This document shows, in pieces, positions 8,418 through 16,314 of a stretch of DNA of 64,000 bases. Each line of letters starts with the position of its first letter. Position 1 is the first letter of the stretch. The stretch spans positions 1 through 64,000 of the forward strand of contig NZ_JAWUWR010000033.1 in NCBI RefSeq assembly GCF_034111725.1. The letters are read 5' to 3'. The stretch is from Thalassolituus sp034111725 (GTDB lineage Bacteria; Pseudomonadota; Gammaproteobacteria; Pseudomonadales; Oceanobacteraceae). Below the pieces are notes generated by a model that saw nothing but the letters and a program-made list of their open reading frames with translations, had not been told where the DNA came from and searched no databases. The position numbers and the translations under genes are program-made.

Positions 8418-10241
8418 ATGTGTGGAATCGTCGGAGCAGTCGCCCAACGTGATGTGGTTCAAATCCTATTGGAAGGCCTACGTCGCCTAGAGTATCGCGG
8501 ATATGACTCCGCCGGTGTCGCGGTAATCAACCCAGCGCAAGAGCTAGTGCGCGTGCGCCGCATGGGCAAAGTTCAATCGCTGGCAGCCGCCATTAATGCC
8601 GAACCCGTTCCCGGCGGTACGGGTATTGCGCATACACGCTGGGCAACCCACGGCGAACCTTCCGAAGCCAACGCTCACCCACATGTATCTGGTGACATAG
8701 CCGTCGTACATAACGGTATTATAGAGAACCACGAACACCTGCGCCGCGAGCTGCAAAGCCAAGGCTATGTATTCAGTTCGCAAACCGATACGGAAGTGAT
8801 TGCCCATCTGATTGAACGTGAATTACGTGATGCCAGCGGCGAGAATCAATTGCTCACCGCTGTTATGGCTGCTCGTACCTTGCTTGAAGGCGCTTACGGT
8901 ATGGTCGTCATCGACCGCAACGACCCAGAGCGTATGATCGTCGCCCGCTCAGGTAGCCCACTCGTGATTGGCTATGGCATTGGTGAAAACTTTGTCGCCT
9001 CCGACTTATTAGCCTTACTCCCCGTAACGCGTAAATTTGCTTACCTCGAAGAAGGCGACGTTGCTGAAATCAGCCGTTCGGACGTACGTATCTTCGACGC
9101 CGGTAATGAACCAACAGAACGCACAGCCACCGAAACGACGGTTGAGCACGATGCGGGTGACAAAGGCGAATTCCGTCACTACATGCTCAAAGAAATCTAC
9201 GAGCAGCCAACCGCCATTGCCAATACCCTAGAAGGTCGCTTAGTGGGCGGGAAACTCAATCTCGAAGCACTTGGTGATTTAAGCGATATCGACCAAGTGC
9301 AAATTATCGCCTGTGGCACTAGCTATCACGCTGGCATGACGGCGCGCTATTGGATTGAAGAACTGGCCGGCATTGCCTGCAATATCGAAATCGCCTCGGA
9401 GTTTCGTTATCGCAAATCGGTTGTACGCCCAAATAGCCTGTTAGTAACGATTTCGCAAAGTGGCGAAACGGCTGACACCCTCGCCGCCCTGCGCTTAGCC
9501 AAAGAACTCGGCTTTACCCGTTCGCTGACCATATGCAACGTACCTGGTTCGTCGTTGGTGCGTGAATCGGATATGGCGCTGTTAACTCGAGCAGGCACTG
9601 AAATTGGTGTTGCCTCAACCAAAGCCTTCACCACTCAACTCGTTGCCCTGCTGCTGTTAACCGTCGCACTAGGTCGTGGCCGCGGCTTAACGGCTGCCGC
9701 TGAACAGAACGTCGCCAATGCACTGACCTTACTGCCGGGCTTAGTTGAAAAAGCCCTTACTATGGACACCGCCATCGAAAAATTGGCTGAACACTTCGCC
9801 GAGAAAAACCACGCCCTCTTCTTAGGCCGTGGTGATCAATATCCGATTGCAATGGAAGGCGCATTAAAGCTAAAAGAAATCAGCTACATACATGCTGAAG
9901 CCTACGCCGCAGGTGAGTTAAAACATGGGCCACTCGCTTTGATCGACGCCGAGATGCCGATTGTTGTGGTAGCACCACATAACGACTTGGTAGAAAAATT
10001 AAAATCGAATATTGAAGAAGTGCGCGCCCGTGGCGGTGAGCTCTTCGTATTCGCTGACGAAGCCGCCTATATTCGCCCAGAACGCAATATGAAGGTCATG
10101 GAAGTACCGCATTGCGACGCCATTATCGCGCCGATTGTTTACACCCTACCGCTGCAGTTGCTTAGCTACCACGTAGCTGTGATCAAAGGCACGGACGTAG
10201 ACCAGCCGCGTAATTTGGCCAAGAGTGTGACGGTGGAGTAA
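8418..10241 (+). CDS. glmS: Glutamine--fructose-6-phosphate aminotransferase
   Basis: GlmS makes glucosamine-6-phosphate from fructose-6-phosphate and glutamine, the first step to peptidoglycan and lipid A. The true start is the ATG at 8418, which gives MCGIVGAV. Cys2 becomes the N-terminal nucleophile of the glutaminase domain, and a GGAGAA ribosome site lies just upstream. The protein is 607 residues: class II glutaminase domain (about 1-240), then two SIS sugar-isomerase domains, ending in the typical DQPRNLAKSVTVE. It is read with the DeoR gene and meets the convergent barrel gene with a one-base gap and no visible terminator. Confidence 0.97.
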   Translation: MCGIVGAVAQRDVVQILLEGLRRLEYRGYDSAGVAVINPAQELVRVRRMGKVQSLAAAINAEPVPGGTGIAHTRWATHGEPSEANAHPHVSGDIAVVHNGIIENHEHLRRELQSQGYVFSSQTDTEVIAHLIERELRDASGENQLLTAVMAARTLLEGAYGMVVIDRNDPERMIVARSGSPLVIGYGIGENFVASDLLALLPVTRKFAYLEEGDVAEISRSDVRIFDAGNEPTERTATETTVEHDAGDKGEFRHYMLKEIYEQPTAIANTLEGRLVGGKLNLEALGDLSDIDQVQIIACGTSYHAGMTARYWIEELAGIACNIEIASEFRYRKSVVRPNSLLVTISQSGETADTLAALRLAKELGFTRSLTICNVPGSSLVRESDMALLTRAGTEIGVASTKAFTTQLVALLLLTVALGRGRGLTAAAEQNVANALTLLPGLVEKALTMDTAIEKLAEHFAEKNHALFLGRGDQYPIAMEGALKLKEISYIHAEAYAAGELKHGPLALIDAEMPIVVVAPHNDLVEKLKSNIEEVRARGGELFVFADEAAYIRPERNMKVMEVPHCDAIIAPIVYTLPLQLLSYHVAVIKGTDVDQPRNLAKSVTVE

Positions 10242-10242
10242 C

Positions 10243-11148
10243 TCAGTAGCGCCAGCGTATTCCGCTATCAATGCGGAATTGCTTGTAATCCGCGGCTTGG
10301 AGGTTCGATTCATTCCAGTCGCGAATCAACTCGAACTGGGCGCTCCAGCGCGGTGTAATTTGCCAATTAAGATCGGCACTTAAACGGATTTTGTCATCAT
10401 GGCGCGCGGCGAGAATATCGCTGCGAATGCCATCGTATTGGCGCATTTCATAACGAGCCTTTATCTGTGTGCTCACGGTATCAGCTCCAACTTGCCAAGC
10501 CCGTTTCCACCCGAGACGCACAATACCGCCTTGATATTGATAAATATCATCCGGGGTTTGTTCGCGCTTCAATTGCACATTAGCACTGATAAAATGGCGG
10601 GTTTTATCGATAAAGCGATATAGATATAAACCCACTGCGTCACCATCACTATCGCGTAATGGGTAATCGACAAACTGCTTTTGCGTGCGGTCGTATTGCG
10701 CACGCCAATACCACTGCTGACCAATAAAAGAGCCAATGGCTGGGCTAATACGCCGCATGGTTAAAAACGCCTGACCATTCACATCTGCTTGTGCATAAAC
10801 ACCCGCTAACTCGTTAATAAAATGTGAGGATTTGTACGTTACTTTGCCAAGGCCGGTGTGCATTTGGGTATCGTATTGCGAGTAGTTTTGCCACTGACTG
10901 TCGTGACCTTGGTAGCGTCCAGTCCATTGCCAATGTGCCGGCCAGCGACCACTAGCACCCATTGCCACATTAAGATTTCTTGACCAATCGCCAAGGCCGG
11001 AAGTTCTGTCGATTGAATCAACAGCAACATTACTGTCGTACTCTAAGCCTGCAGCCAATTCGGCGCTGAATTCCGCCTGTGCCGAAACCGCAAAAACCGC
11101 CAACATAAAGGCGGTTTGTACTGGTCCCAATAACGTTTTCACAGACAA
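10243..11148 (-). CDS. Outer-membrane beta-barrel-like protein
   Basis: A 301-residue protein with a signal peptide ending at AQA (about residue 25). The mature part is made of alternating polar and aromatic stretches (for example WQWTGRY, WYWRAQYDRTQ, WSAQFELIRDW) and ends in GIRWRY, with the C-terminal aromatic residue usual for proteins folded by BAM. I recognise no named family. It starts 30 bases after the subtilase gene on the same strand, so the two are probably one operon and the barrel may serve the protease, for instance in surface display. Confidence 0.6.
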   Translation of the reverse strand: MSVKTLLGPVQTAFMLAVFAVSAQAEFSAELAAGLEYDSNVAVDSIDRTSGLGDWSRNLNVAMGASGRWPAHWQWTGRYQGHDSQWQNYSQYDTQMHTGLGKVTYKSSHFINELAGVYAQADVNGQAFLTMRRISPAIGSFIGQQWYWRAQYDRTQKQFVDYPLRDSDGDAVGLYLYRFIDKTRHFISANVQLKREQTPDDIYQYQGGIVRLGWKRAWQVGADTVSTQIKARYEMRQYDGIRSDILAARHDDKIRLSADLNWQITPRWSAQFELIRDWNESNLQAADYKQFRIDSGIRWRY

Positions 11149-11178
11149 GATTTAAATCCTTCTTTACGGTAATTCCAT

Positions 11179-12546
11179 TCAGTTAGAAGCTGCTCGCAGT
11201 TGTGGAAGCCCGTAACCAAAAACAGTGTCCTTGCCGCGAACGCCTAAATCTTTGGCCTGAACTTCCATACGCTCTACTTTATCTACGCCGTTACTCTGCT
11301 CTAGTGCCAATGCAGCGGCAACAAATACTGCAGCAACGGAGGTGCCATCCATCGTTTGTTCTCGCCCAGTACTTGCATCAGCGACTCGAACTCCAACGCC
11401 AGGAGCAGCGAAGGCTATATGATCCCCTTGGCAAGCTCGCGAATAAATATTCAAAGCCGCATCAATCGCGGTCACGGCAACCACACTAGAATACGCGGCA
11501 GGATAACGAGGAAAGGCAACTGGACCATCATTGCCAGCCGAGGCGACGATAATCACACCGCGATCATGAACACGATTTAATGCTTCTTCTAGTACTCGAT
11601 TCGGAGGGCCAGACAAGGACAAGTTAATAACATTGACCTGTTGCGCTAATAACCAGTTCAATCCGGCGACTAAATCAGCCGCTGTCGCCACCACTAAGCC
11701 ATGATCTGTGCGTGCAAACACCACGGCATTGTCTAATTCTGCCTGCGCTAAGATACCTGGCGCAGCACAATCTGCTCGGCCTGCGAATATTGATGCCATC
11801 GCAGTCCCGTGAGTATCGTCATTCGTTGCCTCTGGCAGGTAATACGCAGCTTGATGAATTTGTACACCAACCAAACAAGGATGGTCTTCCTGAATATGAG
11901 AATCCATCAAACCGATCTTAACGAGTAAAGATATCGGAGCCGATATGCCCATCATCTTTGCCAACGTCGGCACAGGAGTCGATATCGAAGATGGCGTCGT
12001 CGCCCCGTCCAGCCCATATAAATGGTTACTATCTGAGTCTTTTGGTGGGCGTACGCGCGAATCGTCGAAGGTAACTAAAATTCCGCCTAATTCAGTCATG
12101 ACTTCGGTGGCGATAATATCTGCACCACTCGCTTTAGCATCGTTTAATTCTTGCTCGGTTAGCAAAGCGATGGTTTGTTCAGGTAGTGCTGGAAAACCAC
12201 TTTCATCCAGCATCTCTTCCAGTTGCCAAAGTTGATGAATATGATCCTCAATGCCTTGGGTGATGAAATCATCATCTCTATGACTGCGGGCCTCAAACAT
12301 ACGTTCTAAGCGCTCTTCTAGTTCATCTTCTAATTCTTCAGCTCCCTCAAATTGCTCTTCAAGCGAATTCTCAATGTCGTGCTCGGCGCGCTCAAAGGCT
12401 TCGTCTTCACCTTCACTTCCAATCTCTGCCGTCAGCGATTGTTCTAACGCTTCTTCTGCATCGTCATCCGCCCACACACAGCTCGCAGCGACGAGCAGGC
12501 AGGTCGTAATAACAAAATGGCGCCAACTGGCGGTGTTGCGTTTCAT
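11179..12546 (-). CDS. Secreted S8 (subtilisin-family) serine protease with acidic N-terminal region
   Basis: A 455-residue protein with a signal peptide (cut near VWA, residue 26). Residues 27-115 are strongly acidic and helical (many Glu/Asp with Leu spacing). The catalytic domain runs from about 205 to 450: Asp215 (GLMDSH), His246 (DTHGTAMAS), oxyanion Asn339 (SAGNDG) and Ser403 (DGTSVAA) are all present, so it should be active. The acidic part may be a propeptide or a binding region. It is divergent from the ECF sigma gene and followed by the barrel gene. The Asp context MDSHI is less standard than the usual DTG. Confidence 0.88.
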   Translation of the reverse strand: MKRNTASWRHFVITTCLLVAASCVWADDDAEEALEQSLTAEIGSEGEDEAFERAEHDIENSLEEQFEGAEELEDELEERLERMFEARSHRDDDFITQGIEDHIHQLWQLEEMLDESGFPALPEQTIALLTEQELNDAKASGADIIATEVMTELGGILVTFDDSRVRPPKDSDSNHLYGLDGATTPSSISTPVPTLAKMMGISAPISLLVKIGLMDSHIQEDHPCLVGVQIHQAAYYLPEATNDDTHGTAMASIFAGRADCAAPGILAQAELDNAVVFARTDHGLVVATAADLVAGLNWLLAQQVNVINLSLSGPPNRVLEEALNRVHDRGVIIVASAGNDGPVAFPRYPAAYSSVVAVTAIDAALNIYSRACQGDHIAFAAPGVGVRVADASTGREQTMDGTSVAAVFVAAALALEQSNGVDKVERMEVQAKDLGVRGKDTVFGYGLPQLRAASN

Positions 12547-12626
12547 CTAGTTCCTCGGTACAAACTGGGCAGCTTTCATCACTATAACGAAGATTGTGCA
12601 TTTTTATTTCACAACATGGGAATAAA

Positions 12627-12640
12627 GCCCGTTAACGGGC
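12627..12640. promoter_or_regulatory. 14-base perfect palindrome before sigma gene
   Basis: GCCCGTTAACGGGC lies 12 bases before the ATG of the sigma gene, in the region divergent to the protease. It could be an operator or a hairpin that affects translation. A terminator is unlikely because no T-run follows. Confidence 0.35.
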
Positions 12641-12652
12641 GTTGTTAGGGGC

Positions 12653-13150
12653 ATGGATACAACCGAATCTGATTTTCGCCAACAGCTGATCGCAGCGTTA
12701 CCGGCACTGCGACGCTATTGCTATGCCTTAACAACACATCCGCAAAATGCGGAGGATCTTTTACAGGCATCCGTTGAGCGGGCACTGAGTCGATGGCAAC
12801 AGTATCAAGTTGATACTCACTTTGATCGCTGGTTGTACCGTTTATGCCGAAACTATTGGATCGATACCATGCGTAAACAGAAGCCCAGCGAAACGTGGGA
12901 TGAAGAACATGATTATGAGCAACAAACGCTGTCAACTGAACAGGTGTATAGCTCCAGCGCAACCCTGAGTAAAGTGCAGAGTCACATGCAAAAACTCAAC
13001 GAAGCGATGCGCTCGGTACTCTACTTAGTGGCTGTCGAAGGTCGCAGCTATCAAGAGGCCGCCGATATTCTTAACGTGCCGATTGGTACGGTAATGAGCC
13101 GTTTAACCCGCGCGCGTCAGCAACTCAGCCGCAGCGTTGGCGATATTTAG
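12653..13150 (+). CDS. ECF RNA polymerase sigma factor
   Basis: A 165-residue sigma-70 family protein of the extracytoplasmic type: region 2 is at about 10-75 (with AEDLLQASVERAL and FDRWLYRLCRNYWID) and region 4 at about 110-158 (helix-turn-helix EGRSYQEAADILNVPIGTVMSR). Regions 1 and 3 are absent, as usual. It is followed 11 bases later by an anti-sigma gene and is divergent from the subtilase and barrel genes, which are therefore candidate targets. Confidence 0.92.
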   Translation: MDTTESDFRQQLIAALPALRRYCYALTTHPQNAEDLLQASVERALSRWQQYQVDTHFDRWLYRLCRNYWIDTMRKQKPSETWDEEHDYEQQTLSTEQVYSSSATLSKVQSHMQKLNEAMRSVLYLVAVEGRSYQEAADILNVPIGTVMSRLTRARQQLSRSVGDI

Positions 13151-13161
13151 GGGGGAAAACA

Positions 13162-13833
13162 ATGATCCATTACAGCGATGAGCAATTATCTGCATTTTTA
13201 GATAACGAACTATCACCGAGCGAATACCAGCAGTGCGCCAAGGGTATCGCCGCCAGTGCTGAGCTGCAGCAACGTGTGGATGCCTTGCGTGCCGCTGACG
13301 AAATCGCCCGAGACTATTTTAAAAGTGTCGATGAGCAAGCCGACAACAGTGCCTTAATCGACTTAATCAACTCGGCACCATCAATGAACTCGGCAACGTC
13401 GGCCGCGAACAAGATCGTAGTCTTTCCGGCAAAGAAACCACTATTGACTCGCATTGCTAGCTTAGCCGTCGCCGCCAGTGTTCTGTTTGCAGTCGGTGCT
13501 CTGTGGCGTAATGTCACAGTCACCTCGCCTTATGCACAAGAGCGAGTTCTATTGTCGGAACTGAGTAGTGGTGAAATTCGCAGCTATGATGATTCTCGTG
13601 CCGAGTTAGTGCAGAGTTGGCGCACGAGTAACGGTGAAATCTGTCGCGAATTAATGCTGCATCGCACTGAAGGCTCCGACACTATAATCGGCTGTTGGCG
13701 CAATCATGGATGGGACATTGAAATGTTCAACAGCGATACTGCCGACTACCAACCGGCATCAGCTAACGATGTTACGTTCGGTGCTGAACTCTTAACAGTA
13801 GAAGAAGAAAGACGCTGGCTTGAGCAGCATTAA
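13162..13833 (+). CDS. Membrane anti-sigma factor
   Basis: This 223-residue protein begins like anti-sigma factors (SDEQLSAFLDNELSPSE), with a cytoplasmic helical domain in residues 1-90. A single membrane segment follows (about 97-115, RIASLAVAASVLFAVGALW) and then a periplasmic domain. There is only one Cys in the N-terminal part, so it is not a zinc-binding anti-sigma. A GGGGGAAAA ribosome site precedes the ATG. It should hold the upstream sigma factor at the membrane until a periplasmic signal, possibly proteolysis, releases it. Confidence 0.82.
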   Translation: MIHYSDEQLSAFLDNELSPSEYQQCAKGIAASAELQQRVDALRAADEIARDYFKSVDEQADNSALIDLINSAPSMNSATSAANKIVVFPAKKPLLTRIASLAVAASVLFAVGALWRNVTVTSPYAQERVLLSELSSGEIRSYDDSRAELVQSWRTSNGEICRELMLHRTEGSDTIIGCWRNHGWDIEMFNSDTADYQPASANDVTFGAELLTVEEERRWLEQH

Positions 13834-14052
13834 CGTATATTGCCAAGCCTAGTTCGGCCAGCACCTCCTAAACAGGCAAGTTTCTGTCTAATTTGCTGAG
13901 CTTAACGTCAAGTTTCGCTCAATCCGACTTGCCTACGCGCCCCCTAACCCTGCACACTCCCTGTCCTGAGCGGCGAATGAATAGATAACGGAAGTATCGC
14001 GGCCCATGACCGAATGGATTGCAGCATGAGTGCTGCCAAGGAGAAAGTTGCC

Positions 14053-15120
14053 ATGAACTTCAAGCCGACGGCTGGTCTTATCGGCATGCTACTGGGTGGC
14101 GTTTCAATACTCTCAGGATGTAGCCCTAGCGTACAAACCAATTTGATTCATCCCGATGCGGATAAGAGCATTGTATTTAATACCAGCAAAGGCAGCGTGA
14201 AAGGCAATGTCAGCCTGCTTGAACTGGAAGTTGGTGGCAGTATCGTCGCATCCACCAGTGCCTCATCGTTAGAATATACCGGCGGCCCCTATCCCATATT
14301 CAGCAATATGATGCTGCCATACAAAGTGTATGCGCATTCGAACTATGGTGTGAAAACCAACACGGGATCGCTTTATATCGCCAACGCTAAAGGTCATTAC
14401 CGCTATACAGTCGCCTCCGGTAGTAACAACGGTTACCCCAATAGCACCGCGGAACAAACGGGGCCCAATCTTTATCGTTTAGACAAAGCCGTTGTTCGCA
14501 CCCATGCACAGAATGCGGTTATCGAATACGCCAACGCACGAGGCTTAACCACCACTCAGGTATTAGCAACCGCCGACCATATGGTCGAAGCCGTTGCACG
14601 CTATGTTTCTCAGCATATGAGCTGGCGCTCGGACGAACTCAACCGCCAAGTTTTTGCCGATAACGGCTATGAATCCTATTCCCCTGGTTGGGATTTTCCA
14701 CAACCTGCCGATTTAACCTTAACCATCTCTGGCGCTTTAAACAACGTTAGTTCGTCGGATGACTTTATGGGCGACGGCGAAGACCACGCCATTTTGCGCG
14801 CCGCTCTCCTGCACGCCTTAGGCTTTGCTCCATGGGCAATCTGGAATGTGATTGATAGCCCTGTTAGCCACGAATACAACGTGGTGCTCTACCAAGGCGC
14901 TTTTCGCTTAATGGATTACGGTACTATCGACCGCTGGCTTAAAACTCATACTTGGGATGCTCACCAAAGCTACTTCGGTTGGAACGCAGAGCATGGGCCG
15001 CGCGGAACCGCTGACCTGAATCACGATTATTTAAAAGATAATACGCATAATTATCCCGGCGGACGTAGCAATGGCAACACCTGGAGCTACCAAGGTTACT
15101 ACCAAGACGTCGCGCCATAA
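14053..15120 (+). CDS. Transglutaminase-like lipoprotein lacking the catalytic Cys
   Basis: The start at 14053 is chosen because AAGGAG lies nine bases upstream; two earlier in-frame ATGs lack this. The 355-residue protein has a lipoprotein signal with lipobox LSGC (Cys23). Residues 235-290 read like a bacterial transglutaminase-like domain: GDxEDHAILRAALLHALGF, then SHEYNVV (His273) and LMDYGTI (Asp288). The usual GDCED catalytic Cys is Gly242 here, a change that needs one base. If the family assignment is right, it is a pseudoenzyme, perhaps a binding protein. The DUF11-like gene follows 23 bases later on the same strand. Confidence 0.65.
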   Translation: MNFKPTAGLIGMLLGGVSILSGCSPSVQTNLIHPDADKSIVFNTSKGSVKGNVSLLELEVGGSIVASTSASSLEYTGGPYPIFSNMMLPYKVYAHSNYGVKTNTGSLYIANAKGHYRYTVASGSNNGYPNSTAEQTGPNLYRLDKAVVRTHAQNAVIEYANARGLTTTQVLATADHMVEAVARYVSQHMSWRSDELNRQVFADNGYESYSPGWDFPQPADLTLTISGALNNVSSSDDFMGDGEDHAILRAALLHALGFAPWAIWNVIDSPVSHEYNVVLYQGAFRLMDYGTIDRWLKTHTWDAHQSYFGWNAEHGPRGTADLNHDYLKDNTHNYPGGRSNGNTWSYQGYYQDVAP

Positions 15121-15143
15121 GCCCAGATTAAAGAGGAATAAAC

Positions 15144-16049
15144 ATGAATTGGTTACGTATGATGGGCTGCTTAGTTGGCGTTATTGTCAGTGCTAGCACC
15201 CTTGCTGTTGAGCAAAAGATATCGACGATGGACGTCGGACCGGCAGACATTATCATCACCCATATGGAAGGCAGAATAGCGTTACAAGATGGTGCAGCAC
15301 CAACCACAGATATCACGCTAACCATTACCAATAGCTCCGAAAAGAATTTCACCGGCACGATCGGATTTCGTGGCGGTGACAGCCAACCTATTACTTTAGC
15401 GCGCGGCAATACAGCAACCATCGCAGTAGCACCGGATGTGCAATACCGCGGCGAACGCGGCCATATTCAAAAGGCGGCAATTGATCTAACCATTTTAATG
15501 GATGGTGACCTACCCCAAAACGCCGTTGAATCGGTGAACGTTGCCGTATCTCTGCCAGACGGTGGCAGCCCACTGATGAAAGCCACACCGCCGCTAATCG
15601 AGAACGAAGGAGCTGTACCGTCGTATATTTTATTTTCTCGCGGGCAATACACATCGCCTCTGACCATGCTCTATACCATGGCGCCTGTGAATGTACGCAT
15701 TCACAAAACCCTAATGCCTAATCCGATCAAAGAAGGGCCTGTGACCGTGTCGCTCACCCTAACCAACGTCGGAAAAGAAACAGCTAAAGGCTTAATCATT
15801 AAAGACAGCCTAGATCCGCGTGATTTTTCCGGCGAAGGAGAAGGCTTTACGCTCTATCAGGGTGAAGTCAATGATCAGCGTTTGTTATGGGAACATACGC
15901 TAGAGAGCCTTGGCGCAGGAGAAAAAACGACCATCTCCTATGAAGTAATCGCCAATGGCGCTGTTCATGATGTCGCTCTTGATGCCGCTAGTGTCATTGT
16001 CGATCAAGAACTTGCGGGTATCAGTAACAAAGTTTGGCTACACAAATAG
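15144..16049 (+). CDS. Secreted protein with DUF11-like domain
   Basis: A 301-residue protein with a signal peptide (about residues 1-22) and a clear ribosome site (AGAGGA). Residues 30-125 form a beta-rich domain of unknown family. The C-terminal third (about 190-290) has the DUF11/CARDB pattern: VTVSLTLTNVGKETAKGLIIKDSL, then LGAGEKTTISYEV. Such domains are Ig-like folds found in surface and adhesion proteins. There is no membrane anchor. It is probably co-transcribed with the preceding transglutaminase-like lipoprotein and may act with it in the periplasm or at the surface. Confidence 0.6.
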   Translation: MNWLRMMGCLVGVIVSASTLAVEQKISTMDVGPADIIITHMEGRIALQDGAAPTTDITLTITNSSEKNFTGTIGFRGGDSQPITLARGNTATIAVAPDVQYRGERGHIQKAAIDLTILMDGDLPQNAVESVNVAVSLPDGGSPLMKATPPLIENEGAVPSYILFSRGQYTSPLTMLYTMAPVNVRIHKTLMPNPIKEGPVTVSLTLTNVGKETAKGLIIKDSLDPRDFSGEGEGFTLYQGEVNDQRLLWEHTLESLGAGEKTTISYEVIANGAVHDVALDAASVIVDQELAGISNKVWLHK

Positions 16050-16096
16050 CAGTGCGGTTACTGGATTAAAACCGAGTAAATTCCTAGGTTTTTAAT

Positions 16097-16124
16097 AAGT
16101 GGCGGACATTCCTGTCAGCCACTT
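16097..16124. repeat. Inverted repeat after the DUF11-like gene
   Basis: AAGTGGC (16097-16103) and GACA pair with TGTC and GCCACTT (16118-16124), with one G/A mismatch and a TTCC loop. The following T content is weak (CTTGCT). It may be a poor terminator or an RNA-stabilising hairpin at the end of the two-gene unit. Confidence 0.4.
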
Positions 16125-16314
16125 CTTGCTAAATAACAACCATAACAATAGCTAAAGTCTTGCAGCCCAGAACCCGAGCGGCTTGCACAATTCAGTAACA
16201 TTTCTTCACGACAAATAACTACTTTATGTAGGTGTATTTTTCAAAACACTCGCCAAATAACTGCTTAACTCAGTGCATCGACCAAGGGTCACGTCATTAG
16301 TTAGGAGTTACAGC

